From positions 2,796,001 to 2,860,000 of the forward strand of contig NC_008700.1 in assembly GCF_000015245.1 (NCBI RefSeq): a stretch of DNA of 64,000 bases, read 5' to 3'. The stretch is from Shewanella amazonensis SB2B (lineage in GTDB: Bacteria; Pseudomonadota; Gammaproteobacteria; Enterobacterales; Shewanellaceae). This document shows, piece after piece, positions 23,978-35,100 of this stretch (positions within the stretch are counted from its first letter, which is position 1; each line of letters starts with the position of its first letter). The notes below the pieces were generated by a model, which saw only the letters and a list, made by a program, of their open reading frames with translations, had not been told where the DNA came from and did not search any database. The position numbers and the translations under genes are program-made.

Positions 23978-26900
23978 TTAACCCAGTTTCACCCGGGCGT
24001 TACGGAACATGCGCATCCATGGGCTGTCCTCGCCCCAGTTGTCCGGGTGCCAGGAGTTGGCCACAGTGCGGAATACCCGCTCAGGGTGCGGCATCATGAT
24101 GGTCACGCGGCCATCCAGGGTGGTGATACCGGTCAGGCCGTTTGGCGAGCCATTGGGGTTCTGCGGGTACTGGGTGGCGATTTCGCCATGACCGTTCACG
24201 TAACGCAGCGCCACTGTGCCTGTGGCTTCGGCGCGGGCCAACGCTTCGGCGTTGGCGAACTCGGCAAAACCTTCACCGTGAGATACGGCGATTGGCATGC
24301 GTGAGCCTTCCATACCAGAGAAGAACAGCGATGGACTCGACTGCACTTCTACCAGACTGAAGCGGGCTTCAAAGCGCTCAGAGCGGTTACGCACGAAACG
24401 TGGCCAGTGCTCGGCACCGGGGATGATGTCTTTAAGGTTCGACATCATCTGACAACCGTTACATACACCGAGGGCGAAGCTGCTGTCGCGCTCGAAGAAG
24501 CGGCTGAACTCATCGCGGGCACGCTGGTTAAAGAGGATGGACTTGGCCCAGCCTTCACCTGCGCCGAGCACGTCACCGTAAGAGAAGCCGCCACAGGCTA
24601 CCAGACCCTGGAATTCTTCCAGGCTGATACGGCCAGAGAGGATGTCAGACATGTGCACGTCGCGGCTCTCAAAACCGGCTCTATCAAACGCGGCCGCCAT
24701 CTCCACATGGGAGTTTACGCCCTGCTCGCGCAGAATCGCCATCTTGGGCGCGGCGCCCTTGAGGATATAAGGCGCTGCCACGTCTTCGCTTGGGTCGAAG
24801 CCAAGCTTCACGGTCAGACCCGGCTCGTCGGCCTTCTGCTTAAGTTCAAACTCCTGGCGGGCACACTCAGGGTTATCACGCAGGGCCTGCATGCGGTAGG
24901 TAGTCTCGGACCACACAGTGCGCAGTGCTACGCGGCTGTCTTCAAACACCAGACGCTCGCCATCGTGGATACGCACCTGACCATCAGTGTTCAACTTGGC
25001 AACGGCGTGTACGGCAAGACCGGCGGCTTCGAAGGCGCTGCGTACAGCAGCTTCATCGGCTTTACTTACCTGAATAACACCGCCGAGCTCTTCGTTGAAG
25101 AGACGCTCAAGATCCGAGCCTGCGATTCCAGCCAGGTTGATGTCCAGACCCGTGTTACCGGCAAAGGCCATTTCCACGAGCGTAGTGAACAGACCACCGT
25201 CACTCTTGTCGTGGTATGCCATCACCTGCTTGGCGGCAACGAGCTTCTGCATGGTCTCGAAGAAACCGCGCAGACTGGCGGCGTTATCCAGATCCGGGGC
25301 CACATCACCCAGCTCACCAAACACCTGCGCCAGGCACGAACCACCGAGGCGGTTTTGACCATTGGCAAGGTCGATAAAGAGGATGCTGGTATCACCCTTG
25401 TCACAGCGAAGCTCCGGGGTCACGGTATTGCGCACATCATTCACTGCGCCGAAGGCAGAGATAATAAGGCTCATAGGCGCGGTCACGGCTTTCTTCTCGC
25501 CGTTCACTTCCCAGGCGGTCTTCATGGACATGGAGTCCTTGCCCACAGGGATGGTGAGTTCAAGCTCAGGACACAGCTCTTCGCCCACGGCTTTTACCGC
25601 TTCATAGAGACCTGCGTCTTCACCCGGGTGACCGGCAGCGGCCATCCAGTTGGCAGAGAGCTTAATGCGCTTGAACGAGCCAATGTCGGCACCGGCGATG
25701 TTCATAATGGACTCGGCCACCGCCATGCGGGCAGATGCGCCAAAGTCCAGCAGTGCCAGCGGCGTGCGCTCGCCCATGGACATGGCTTCACCGGCATAGG
25801 TGTCGAAGGTGGCGGCGGTTACGGCGCAGTCAGCCACAGGCACCTGCCATGGGCCAACCAGCTGGTCGCGGGCCACAAGGCCTGTCACGGTGCGGTCACC
25901 GATGGTAATAAGGAAGGTCTTGTCGGCCACAGTTGGCAGTGACAGTACGCGCTTGACGGCTTCACCTACGGCAATCTTGCTCTGATCCAGTGCAGGACTT
26001 ACCGCCTTTTTGCTTTCCACCTGGCGGCTCATCTTGGGCGGCTTGCCCAAAAGCACTTCCAGTGGCAAATCGATTGGGGTGTTACCGAAATGCTCGTCAT
26101 TGAGGCTTAAGTGCGGCTCGGCAGTGGCTTCACCCACTACGGCAAATGGCGCACGCTCACGCTCACAGATGGCGGCGAAGGTGTCGAGATCTTCGGCAGC
26201 CACAGACAGCACATAACGCTCCTGGGACTCGTTACACCAGATTTCCAGCGGGCTCATGCCGCGTTCGTCGCACAGCACCTTGCGCAGCTCGAAACGGCCA
26301 CCGCGGTCGCCATCGTTCACCAGCTCAGGCAGGGCGTTGGACAAACCACCAGCACCCACGTCGTGGATAAACTGGATAGGGTTCTTGTCACCCATCTGCC
26401 AGCAGCGGTCGATGACTTCCTGACAGCGACGCTCCATCTCTGGGTTGTCGCGCTGTACAGAAGCAAAATCGAGATCTTCGCTGGACTGGCCCGAGGCCAT
26501 GGAAGAAGCGGCGCCGCCGCCAAGGCCAATGTTCATCGCAGGGCCACCCAGCACTATCAGCTTGGCGCCAACGGTGATTTCACCTTTCTGCACATGGTCT
26601 TCGCGGATGTTACCAATACCACCGGCGAGCATGATGGGCTTGTGGTAACCACGCACTTCTACGCCGTTGTGGCTCGATACTTCCTGCTCGTAGGTACGGA
26701 AGTAACCCAAAAGCGCCGGACGGCCAAACTCGTTGTTAAAGGCAGCACCGCCCAGAGGGCCTTCGGTCATGATATCCAGCGCTGTTACTATGCGGTCTGG
26801 CTTGCCATAGTTGCCTTCCCAAGGCTGCACAAAGCCCGGGATCTTCAGGTTGGATACGCTGAAACCGGTCAAACCCGCCTTTGGCTTGGCGCCGCGGCCG

Positions 26901-27862
26901 GTTGCACCTTCGTCACGGATTTCACCACCGGAGCCGGTGGCAGCACCCGGGTAGGGGCTGATAGCAGTTGGGTGGTTGTGGGTTTCCACCTTCATCAGGA
27001 TATGAACCGGCTCCTGATGGTAGTTGTAAACACCGTCGGCGTCCGGGAAGAAGCGGCCAGCCTCGGTACCCACCATCACGGCGGCGTTATCCTTATAGGC
27101 AGACAGCACATTGTCCGGGGTGGTTTCGAAGGTGTTTTTGATCATTTTGAACAGCGACTTGGGCTGCTCTGCGCCGTCGATGGTCCAATCGGCGTTGAAA
27201 ATCTTGTGACGACAGTGCTCAGAGTTTGCCTGGGCAAACATCATCAGCTCGATGTCGTTGGGGTTACGACCCAGGCGGGTGAAGTTTTCCACCAGATAGT
27301 CGATTTCATCTTCCGCCAGTGCCAGACCCATGTTGCGGTTGGCCACTTCCAGCGCGGCGCGGCCTTCGCCGAGGATGTTGACGCTGGTAAAAGGCTTGGG
27401 CTCGGTGTGGGCAAACAGCACAGCGGCATCGTCAAAGCTCGCCAGCACCACTTCTACCATGCGGTCGTGGATCAGGGCTTTGAGCTCCTTGGTCTGAGCA
27501 TCGCTCAGGGCATCCGACTCAACATAGTAAGCAACACCACGCTCCAGACGCTTGATCTTGTCAAGGCCACAATTGTGAGCGATGTCGGTAGCTTTGGAGG
27601 ACCAGGGAGAGATGGTGCCGGGGCGGGGAGTGACAAACAGGAGGGTTCCTGTGGGGGCATGGGGCTCAATGGCGGGACCGTAGGTCAGGATCTTGCCGAG
27701 TCTTTCTTGCTCGGTAGCATTGAGCGCCTCGTTCAAGTCCGCCAAATGGATATATTCGGCATAGATTTGGCGTACAGGAAGTGCTGCATTTTCACAGGCT
27801 TCCATCAGCTTTTGCACTCTAAACGCCGAGAGTGCAGGAGCTCCACGGATGATCTCCATCAC
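23978..27862 (-). CDS. purL: Phosphoribosylformylglycinamidine synthase
   Basis: 1294 residues, the large single-chain form of gammaproteobacteria. It turns FGAR, glutamine and ATP into FGAM in step four of purine synthesis. The N-terminus EIIRGAPALSAFRVQKL matches E. coli. Two AIRS-like ATP-binding halves fill the centre (VKVETHNHPTAISP near 295). A class I glutaminase ends the chain, with its Cys in LGVCNGCQMM near residue 1135 and the His/Glu pair near PHPERVFR. The start may be GTG 27862 or the next codon, ATG 27859; AAGGTGA lies 6-9 bases upstream. A long antisense frame on the plus strand is a GC shadow. Confidence 0.98.
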   Translation of the reverse strand: MMEIIRGAPALSAFRVQKLMEACENAALPVRQIYAEYIHLADLNEALNATEQERLGKILTYGPAIEPHAPTGTLLFVTPRPGTISPWSSKATDIAHNCGLDKIKRLERGVAYYVESDALSDAQTKELKALIHDRMVEVVLASFDDAAVLFAHTEPKPFTSVNILGEGRAALEVANRNMGLALAEDEIDYLVENFTRLGRNPNDIELMMFAQANSEHCRHKIFNADWTIDGAEQPKSLFKMIKNTFETTPDNVLSAYKDNAAVMVGTEAGRFFPDADGVYNYHQEPVHILMKVETHNHPTAISPYPGAATGSGGEIRDEGATGRGAKPKAGLTGFSVSNLKIPGFVQPWEGNYGKPDRIVTALDIMTEGPLGGAAFNNEFGRPALLGYFRTYEQEVSSHNGVEVRGYHKPIMLAGGIGNIREDHVQKGEITVGAKLIVLGGPAMNIGLGGGAASSMASGQSSEDLDFASVQRDNPEMERRCQEVIDRCWQMGDKNPIQFIHDVGAGGLSNALPELVNDGDRGGRFELRKVLCDERGMSPLEIWCNESQERYVLSVAAEDLDTFAAICERERAPFAVVGEATAEPHLSLNDEHFGNTPIDLPLEVLLGKPPKMSRQVESKKAVSPALDQSKIAVGEAVKRVLSLPTVADKTFLITIGDRTVTGLVARDQLVGPWQVPVADCAVTAATFDTYAGEAMSMGERTPLALLDFGASARMAVAESIMNIAGADIGSFKRIKLSANWMAAAGHPGEDAGLYEAVKAVGEELCPELELTIPVGKDSMSMKTAWEVNGEKKAVTAPMSLIISAFGAVNDVRNTVTPELRCDKGDTSILFIDLANGQNRLGGSCLAQVFGELGDVAPDLDNAASLRGFFETMQKLVAAKQVMAYHDKSDGGLFTTLVEMAFAGNTGLDINLAGIAGSDLERLFNEELGGVIQVSKADEAAVRSAFEAAGLAVHAVAKLNTDGQVRIHDGERLVFEDSRVALRTVWSETTYRMQALRDNPECARQEFELKQKADEPGLTVKLGFDPSEDVAAPYILKGAAPKMAILREQGVNSHVEMAAAFDRAGFESRDVHMSDILSGRISLEEFQGLVACGGFSYGDVLGAGEGWAKSILFNQRARDEFSRFFERDSSFALGVCNGCQMMSNLKDIIPGAEHWPRFVRNRSERFEARFSLVEVQSSPSLFFSGMEGSRMPIAVSHGEGFAEFANAEALARAEATGTVALRYVNGHGEIATQYPQNPNGSPNGLTGITTLDGRVTIMMPHPERVFRTVANSWHPDNWGEDSPWMRMFRNARVKLG

Positions 27863-27908
27863 GTCAATTCACCTTACTTTTTATAATTACAGGGTCAGAG
27901 GTGGCGCT

Positions 27909-27914
27909 ATTATA
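27909..27914 (-). promoter_or_regulatory. Probable -10 box for purL
   Basis: TATAAT on the minus strand, about 47 bases before the purL start. The matching -35 region is weak (GTGATT at 17 bases), and I see no convincing PurR box. Confidence 0.45.
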
Positions 27915-28087
27915 GGGAAATGCGCCCCGTAAATCACCTGCCATGCTTACTCAAAACAGTGTTTCCTGTAATATTGGGTTCCGGTTCTGGCACGGATTGC
28001 CGGACTGTTCAGCAAGGGCTCAGGATGCATCGGGTAGAATTGCGCCGTTTTCGACCAGTCTTGACTGAATTTCCTGGGGTTAATTTA

Positions 28088-29533
28088 TTGATTAGATTAA
28101 GACGAGTCCTTTTTCTGCTGACGAGTGTACTGGTGCTGACAGCCTGTCAGCCACCAGGCCTTGTTGTGGACGCACCACAACCCAAAGCAGAAGCCGAGAC
28201 ACTTCGCGTGGGCACCCTGTACGGTGCACAGATCTACATGAGTTCGGGCCAGGGCCTGTCCGGCTTTGATTATGAGCTGGCCCAGAAGTTTGCCGACTAT
28301 TTGGGTAAACCTTTGGAAATGCAGCCATACAGCAACAGAAGCGAGCTTTATGATGCGTTGGCCAAAGGCGAAATTGACCTGATTGCCGCCGGTATCACCG
28401 AAAGCCCCAACCGCCGCAATCGTTTTCGTATGGGACCGCCCCTTTACCGGGTGGACCAGGTAGTGGTGTACCGTCAGGGTAACAGGGCGCCGGAATCCAT
28501 AGAACAGCTCAGCGGCAATCTCACTGTGGTGGCCGATTCGGCGTTTGTGGAAACCCTCACGAGGCTGCAGCAAACCCATACAAATCTGAGCTGGGAGCAA
28601 ACCAGCGAAAAAGACAACGACGAGCTCATTGCCATGATTGCCAGTGGCGAGCTCAATTACACCCTGGCGCAATCAACCAGTCTGGACATTAACCGCCGCT
28701 ATATGCCGGAGCTCAGAAGCGGCCTGGTGCTGGAGGAAAAGGTACCTGTGGTCTGGCTGTTGCCTGCTCAAAATAGCGATGCCCTGATGAGCAAGCTGCT
28801 GGCCTTCTGGCACCAGGAAAAACGTGCCGGCACCCTGGCCCATCTCAATGAAAAATACTTCGGCCACGTGAAGCGTTTCGATTATGTCGACACCCGCGCT
28901 TTTATCCGCGCCATCGATGCCAAACTGCCCCGTTACCGGCCTTTGTTTGAAGAATATGCCGGTGATTTGGACTGGCGAAAGCTGGCCGCAGCCAGTTATC
29001 AGGAGTCACACTGGAACCCCAATGCCCGCTCTCCTACCGGGGTACGTGGCATGATGATGCTGACCAATGCCACCGCCAGCCAGTTGGGGGTGACCAATCG
29101 CCTCGACCCGCGCCAAAGCATCCGTGGTGGCGCCGATTATCTGCGGGACTTGATAAATCGCCTGCCGGAATCCATCCCCGAAAATCAGCGGATGTGGTTT
29201 GCGCTGGCCGCCTACAACATAGGTTTGGGTCATTTGGAGGATGCACGCAGGCTGGCTGAAGCGCAGGGGCTAAATCCCAGCGCCTGGCGGGATGTGAAAC
29301 AGGTATTGCCATTGCTGCAAAAAAGGAAGTTTTACAGCCAAACCCGTTATGGTTATGCCAGAGGCGGTGAAGCTGTGCACTATGTGGACTCCATCCGCCG
29401 CTATTACGACACTCTGGTTTGGGTCGACAATCAAAAACCCAAAGATGAGCCACAGCTTCCGGATGAAATTCAGGTAGAAGAAACCGCCGCCAGCAGTGGC
29501 GCAGAGCCACCAACCGCGGCTCCCCGCGAATAA
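28088..29533 (+). CDS. mltF: Membrane-bound lytic murein transglycosylase F
   Basis: 481 residues from TTG 28088, chosen because it gives a normal lipoprotein signal ([20 protein letters not shown]). An ATG at 28024 would add 21 residues ahead of it. After the lipobox Cys come an SBP_bac_3-type regulatory domain (about residues 40-265, with [16 protein letters not shown]) and a C-terminal SLT domain. The catalytic Glu is in YQESHWNP near 305, followed by GVRGMMMLT and FALAAYNIG. It is anchored in the outer membrane and cleaves glycan strands to 1,6-anhydro products. It is divergent from purL, as in relatives of E. coli. Confidence 0.95.
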
Positions 29534-29674
29534 CCCCTTTACTGATGAACAGAATTTCACCACCGCGACTGTGGCTGTGATCCCCTGCTCTTGCCAGTAT
29601 CACAGACCACTGCTAATGTGCGGTATAGAAAAAGAATTGGCCGTTAAGGACCAATGAGTTACAAGGGGCCTTAC

Positions 29675-29797
29675 ATGAAAAGAAAAATCATCAATAACCG
29701 TACAGCAGCAAGACGCCGCACTCTGGTCAAGTTCCGCCACAGTCGTTTACTGCGCAGACAAAAACTCTTCTTCAGTCTTATTCAAACCGAAGACTAA
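29675..29797 (+). CDS. 40-residue basic peptide, unknown function
   Basis: ATG 29675 to TAA 29797, with AAGGGG seven bases upstream. The peptide starts MKRKIINNRTAARRRTL and ends FFSLIQTED, with many Arg and Lys in the first thirty residues, so it could bind RNA or DNA. It lies in the 300-base gap between mltF and the convergent tadA. I do not recognise it. Support is a good ribosome site and a clean frame; conservation is untested. Confidence 0.5.
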   Translation: MKRKIINNRTAARRRTLVKFRHSRLLRRQKLFFSLIQTED

Positions 29798-29832
29798 TCG
29801 CACAGGGCCTGCGCCCACTTTCCACCCTATTT

Positions 29833-30351
29833 TTATTCCGAAGCAGACTGCGTGTCACGGGCAGCCTGCTTAAGGGCTTTTTGCTCTTTACGGCGACGAC
29901 GGAAGAAATCGCTGAGCATGCCAGAGCATTCCTCGGCCAACACACCTTCCTCCACCTGTATTTGATGGTTAAAGGCTGGGTGCCTGACCAAATCCACCAC
30001 ACTGCCGGCGGCGCCGGTTTTCTCGTCTTTTGCGCCAAACACCAGGCGTTCAATACGACTGTGCACCATCACACCGGCACACATGGCGCAGGGCTCAAGG
30101 GTGACATAAAGAGTGGTATCCAGCAGACGATAATTGCCCAGCATACGCCCGGCTTCCCGCAGGCACTGCATCTCTGCATGGGCGCTGGGATCGTTAAGAC
30201 CAATATTGTGGTTATAGCCGGTCGCAATGACCAGCCCTTCTCTTACCAGGACGGCCCCAACGGGGACTTCCCCCCTTGCCTCGGCCTCTTTGGCAGCCTC
30301 AAGTGCAAGCGACATAAAATGCTTGTCCAGCTCTGTTTGTTGCAATGTCAT
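29833..30351 (-). CDS. tadA: tRNA-specific adenosine deaminase
   Basis: 172 residues from ATG 30351, preceded by GGGTGGA; an 18-residue longer reading lacks homology to the family start. TadA converts A34 to inosine in tRNA-Arg(ACG). Zinc ligands and the proton-shuttling Glu are visible in HAEMQC and PCAMCAGV, with REVPVGAVLV-type text (ARGEVPVGAVLVREG) before them. The C-terminal tail is basic, ending in a repeated Arg/Lys segment. It lies near purL, mltF and guaA as in many gammaproteobacteria. Confidence 0.95.
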   Translation of the reverse strand: MTLQQTELDKHFMSLALEAAKEAEARGEVPVGAVLVREGLVIATGYNHNIGLNDPSAHAEMQCLREAGRMLGNYRLLDTTLYVTLEPCAMCAGVMVHSRIERLVFGAKDEKTGAAGSVVDLVRHPAFNHQIQVEEGVLAEECSGMLSDFFRRRRKEQKALKQAARDTQSASE

Positions 30352-30456
30352 TTCCACCCCAATTTTAATGGGCACAGTATAACTGCCGCCTCCCTTACCT
30401 GGCAAAATCTGCGGCTGTGGCTAGACTTTAGTCAGACATTTCAAAGGCCGCTGCTA

Positions 30457-31323
30457 ATGCATTTTCATAAGCAATCCGGACACTTATACATTCAATATCT
30501 TACTCTGATCCTCGGACTCCTTTATGCAGCCTTGTATCTTAAGTGGACAGAGCATCAGCCTCAGCTAAAGCACCTTGAATTACTCCTCGAGAGTGTGCCT
30601 GTGCTCTTCTGGTTGGTGATTATGTTCAGCTGCCACTACATACGCCACCTCACCTACAGCTATGTCCTGCTCCTTAGCGGTGCAATCATCTCCTTCTTTG
30701 CCAGCCTGATGGACTGGTTGGATGAAATCACAGTGCCAACAGAATTTGCCTTTGTAGAAGACGTATTGCAGTCAATCGGGCTTCTCCTCTCAGCCACCGG
30801 CTTATTGCTGCTCTTTCATCATCAGTTAGTGCAGCAAAGTTTGCTTAAAAAAATTGCCGCCACCGATCCCCTTACCGGCGCCCTGAACCGCCGCGCCTTC
30901 AAAGCACCCAAAACGCACAGCGGCAGCACCGTGTTTGCTCTTGTGGATGTGGACCACTTCAAGCGCATCAATGATACCTATGGCCACGATGCCGGTGACT
31001 TTGTGCTGGTTGAGCTTGCCAAACTTATCAGCAACCATATACGTGAAGATGACCAGTTTTTCCGTTGGGGAGGCGAGGAGTTTTTACTGGAGTTCAGGCA
31101 AGCCGAGTTGGCACAGGCAAGCAAAAGAATGGAAGCCTTGCGCCAACTGGTTGAGTCCAGCCATTTCAATCTCAATGGTCAGGCCATCAATATCACCATC
31201 AGTGCGGGGCTTACCTGTGTATCACCCAATCATGGAGGCCTCGAAAAGGCGCTTAAGGCCGCAGATGAAGCGCTTTACCGTGCAAAAGACAGCGGCCGTA
31301 ACCGAATTGAAGTGGCAGTATAA
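30457..31323 (+). CDS. Membrane diguanylate cyclase (GGDEF)
   Basis: 288 residues from ATG 30457; the frame is open far upstream but only as antisense to tadA. About four hydrophobic helices fill residues 10-130 (YIQYLTLILGLLYAALYL is the first). A GGDEF domain follows from about 135 with TDPLTGALNRRAF, DVDHFKRINDTYGHD and the active loop RWGGEEF. An inhibitory RxxD site (REDD) lies five residues before GGEEF, so product feedback is expected. It would make c-di-GMP. It is divergent from tadA and seems part of an insertion between tadA and guaA. Confidence 0.92.
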   Translation: MHFHKQSGHLYIQYLTLILGLLYAALYLKWTEHQPQLKHLELLLESVPVLFWLVIMFSCHYIRHLTYSYVLLLSGAIISFFASLMDWLDEITVPTEFAFVEDVLQSIGLLLSATGLLLLFHHQLVQQSLLKKIAATDPLTGALNRRAFKAPKTHSGSTVFALVDVDHFKRINDTYGHDAGDFVLVELAKLISNHIREDDQFFRWGGEEFLLEFRQAELAQASKRMEALRQLVESSHFNLNGQAINITISAGLTCVSPNHGGLEKALKAADEALYRAKDSGRNRIEVAV

Positions 31324-31639
31324 ACGCAGCGTTATTCTGCGCCGCGATTGGGATAGCGATATCAATTCAGCGCCAATGGAAGTGGGGCAATAAACGGCGA
31401 ACCATAGCCATGACTCACATGAACACCTCTCAACCCCAAAAGTATCGGAGCGAACGGTACAGAGCAGGTCCTGGCTGGTTAGTGTAGAGGTAATCTCGGT
31501 CTGCCGTCGGCTAAGGCACTGTGCTGCACCTTCTGACGTTTCACGCTTCCAAAGGTCGCAGCCCTTTATAAGAAAATGATTTCATGATTGTTGTTGGTCG
31601 AACACGGGCACTGAGGAGAAAGCAGTACACCCACAGAGG
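31324..31639. other. Intergenic stretch, nothing identified
   Basis: About 315 bases between convergent genes. I find no gene, clear hairpin terminator, repeat or RNA in it. Confidence 0.5.
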
Positions 31640-32020
31640 TTAATCAACCACAGCCATCCCCGGTGGGTAATAGGTGACTTCGAAGCGCACCCCGTCAGGG
31701 TCTTTCATAAACAGGGCGACGGCACCACCGAGATTTTGCACCTCAGGCACCTCAAACCCCGCCTCCGCCATGGCGGCGCGCACCCCATAAACCTGCTCAG
31801 GCAATGAGGCGCCAAAGCCCAGGTGATTCATGCCGGCGCCGTAACGCTCATAGGCTGAGGTACCCGTTTTTGCCTGCAGGAATTGAAAGAAAAAGCCCTC
31901 ACCATCCGTCCAGATGTGGTTTTTCTTTTTTGAAAAACCGAGCAAGGGCAGTAATTGCTCGTAGTAAGGCATGCTTATTTCCAGCGATGACACCAAAAGG
32001 GTGATGTGGTCAATCTTCAT
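31640..32020 (-). CDS. VOC/glyoxalase-superfamily protein
   Basis: 126 residues, one complete set of two beta-alpha-beta-beta-beta modules. Metal-ligand positions are suggested by His5 (KIDHITLLVSSLE), His in MNHLGFGASL and Glu in VRFEVTYYPPG near the C-terminus. Such proteins include lyases, dioxygenases and resistance proteins. No neighbour hints at a substrate. It lies in the accessory stretch between tadA and guaA. Confidence 0.8.
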   Translation of the reverse strand: MKIDHITLLVSSLEISMPYYEQLLPLLGFSKKKNHIWTDGEGFFFQFLQAKTGTSAYERYGAGMNHLGFGASLPEQVYGVRAAMAEAGFEVPEVQNLGGAVALFMKDPDGVRFEVTYYPPGMAVVD

Positions 32021-32186
32021 AAGCGAACTGTTCCCTGTTTCTAAATCCAGACATGAAAGTGAGTCATTTATTCAACGACTGCGCCACTGGCTTTGCAAGC
32101 CCACTACCCGCGTTTAATTCGTTCTGCCAATACATGGGCAAATAGAGTCACTGCTCATTCATTTCTGACGTTTGCTTAATATGTCT

Positions 32187-35100
32187 TCACTCAAACCGCT
32201 GTTCACGATCCTCATCAATTTGCTGTTCTCGCAACTTCTCGTATTTAATCCGCTCAATCAGCTTTGCTGACACTGATTTAGCAGCCTCAGCGATCTCCGG
32301 GCTTTTGTGCTCAACCAACGTGACAATCGCATCCGCTCTGACTTGCATCGCATCTGCTAGGCTACCTGAGCAAGATGAAGGCGTGACACGCTCGGCGAAT
32401 ACCTCTAGGATAGATGCTGGCTCAGGAGCAGCTTCCAGCAGCCTAGTGGCTGAAACCGACATAGTAACAATCCCCAGCTCTCCATCATTTGACCAAAGGC
32501 TGATACCCGCAGCGACAGAAGCCCACACGCTGCTATCGTCTCTGGCACGGCACCACTCAAGCAATACTTCCACATTAATTTTTGCGAGAGGAGAGCCATG
32601 CAGGCCTTCATGGCTAATAAAAAACTGTCGTCGATGTTGTTGTTCTTCTGTGCCCTCAAAGACGCGATTAAGGAACGCTTCTGGCATCAATGCAGCGGTG
32701 GTCTCAATTGCATTTTCAAAGGCATAAACGTAACCATAGCGTTCATCTACAACCGCAAAAATAGTATTCATCCACTCCAACTTTTCGGTTTCATTGCCAT
32801 CAAAGCGCAAAGCTGCTCCGACTACACACTCCATGTGATGGTCTATAGATCCGCCGGAATCTTGCCCACCTCTTAGGATCCTTTGTATTGCAGCCCTTAG
32901 GCCTATCTGCCGAAAGTCAGAACCAAGCGTATCCACAGTTTTATCTTTGCCATGTTCCCTCATGCTTAGGGCATCCAAAACAACATTATCGCCGTTCGGT
33001 TTACTTAGCAGTCGCTGAGCAAGATTGAGAACACGCTCTCTGGGCAAATTTGCATACGACCCCCTCCATAAGATTGGTCCATACATGTGAGGATGAATGT
33101 CAGGGTCATCCAGAATCGCGATGCAGCGATCCAAATCGGTTTCTGTGAACTCCCGTTGGGGATGCAAGTCGACCAATACGTGTCTAAGTTCAGGATGCAG
33201 TGCGCATTCGTCAAGTAGCTCTTGTGCTAATAAAGAATCGACAGAATCAATTTCGTCAATGAAGCCGCAAAACACTGCAAAATTTCTGTTGGCCCCTGGC
33301 TGATGTTTCAATTGTTCAACTAGCAGAAGCCAACCAACTCTCCTATCTAAAGCCCCTTTTGCCAGTCCTCTCCCGAATACGGCTCGATAGGGCATCCAAT
33401 TATTGGAGAACAAATTGGGACCCAACTCGTCAAGCGTATGGTCTGATGCAGCAAAGTCCTCACCCAATTTAAGTGCCTTGGCATCTAGTCTTTTCGAAAC
33501 TTCACCGTATTTAATAGTGCTTTCATGATCAAAATCGGGATCAAGGGCCCAATAGTCATGCCCCTGACCCAGGACAAATGTCAGAATTGATGAAATCAAG
33601 TCCTGAGGCTCCAACTCCTTCTCCAGTGCGACAAGGTTTTCCGGTAGCACCTCAAAACCATCCTTGTCTTTACGCTTGGTGTAGTCGATATAAATCGTGG
33701 AACGAACAGCTTTCCAACCCTCGTTCCAAGGATGATGGGAATGAAGCTGGCGAGCAGCATCGACAAGCTTGTCCCTCATCCCTTTTTGGCGCCACATTAT
33801 TCTAAATTTGTCCGCCAGGATCTGTCGTGCAGGGACTTCAAAATCAAGATTGCCAGCGATTCCCAACCGCACTGCAACTTCGATAAAGGCGTTGCGCCAC
33901 TCCACCAGCTCATAGTGATTAGGGTAAAAGCCATAGTCTCTTGGGCGAGCACCAAATTCGTTCATACCAGACCCTGACCACGGCGGCCCATCTAGGGCAG
34001 TCGAGAGCATCTCAAAACCCAACGACCTTCGTCCCGCAACGTCTGATGAAAGACATTCATTCATGATCGCAATGCGCTGTTCCAAAGACGCATGCGTGCC
34101 AGACAGATATGGTTGGAAAAATCGCGTGATTCTATTGCGAGCTGCGTCGTAGTTGTTGCTCTCTTCTTCAAAATCCGCCACACGAATTAAAAGTCTAACG
34201 CAACGCTCAAAGGCATTTGGTTCGTACGCCAGTGATTGTAAAAGATTGAGAATGGTTGTCCGCCGTGAATTATAACTCGGCTTCATACCTTTAAAATCAG
34301 AGGCGGTAAGCTCGGCTTCGATCCTGTCGAGCAGTGCTTCAGGCGCAACCGGGCCGATATAGGCCAGCATTCGTGCTGACATTTCGTTCAACTCTGTCAT
34401 CCGCCCCAGCAGCCCATCTGGCTGAAGCCAAGCCTCAACGATCTCTTTCGCCACTGAGTGATCGTGTAACAGCCCCAACCTGTGTGCGAACGACAGTAGC
34501 AAACGTTGTCGGCCAGCGGCTTCAAAGGTCAACCTGAGTTGTTCAATCGGGATACTATTAAGTGCAGATGCAGCCAGTTTATTCGCAATGGCATGGGGCA
34601 GTATTGCCCTCCAATACCCCCTCTTCTGTACGACATGACGGTCCAATAACTTGCTGACAGTTCGAAACAATTGGGTCTGGGAATATCCCGATAGCGAACT
34701 CAGCACTTCCAACTCGCAGTGAGCGTCTTTAGGAATTGATACCGAGAACGAATATACCAGAGACAGTATTTCAGCTTGTTCCCGAAGATTTTCGTCTGGA
34801 TGGTTGCGCTGTTCAAACAAGCGGTTAAACAACTGGGTGTCAGAAAGTTGGGCCAAGCTCTCGCCTTCCTCTACCCTCTCGGCGATTGCCAGGGCCACCC
34901 TTGCATTCCCATCTGCAAACACAGCTATTCGGCGGGCGTTAATCTGACCGATGCCAGGGAAGCGGCGATTTACAAGCTGTTCGGCCACCTCCGGCCCGAC
35001 CGCCTCTATGTGTATTACTTCAGTCGTCTGCGGCTTATCGTCTCTGATGTCATACTCAACCGTGATGAGGCTTACCTTACCACTTGTGGCTGATACTTTG

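Noticed and set aside
24407..27886. Two long plus-strand open frames (511 and 591 codons) opposite purL
   Set aside because: They lie wholly antisense to an unmistakable purL, have no ribosome sites and show low-complexity His/Gly-rich text typical of GC-driven shadow frames.
29881..30456. Upstream extension of the GGDEF protein across tadA
   Set aside because: That part is antisense to tadA; the membrane helices begin only after ATG 30457.
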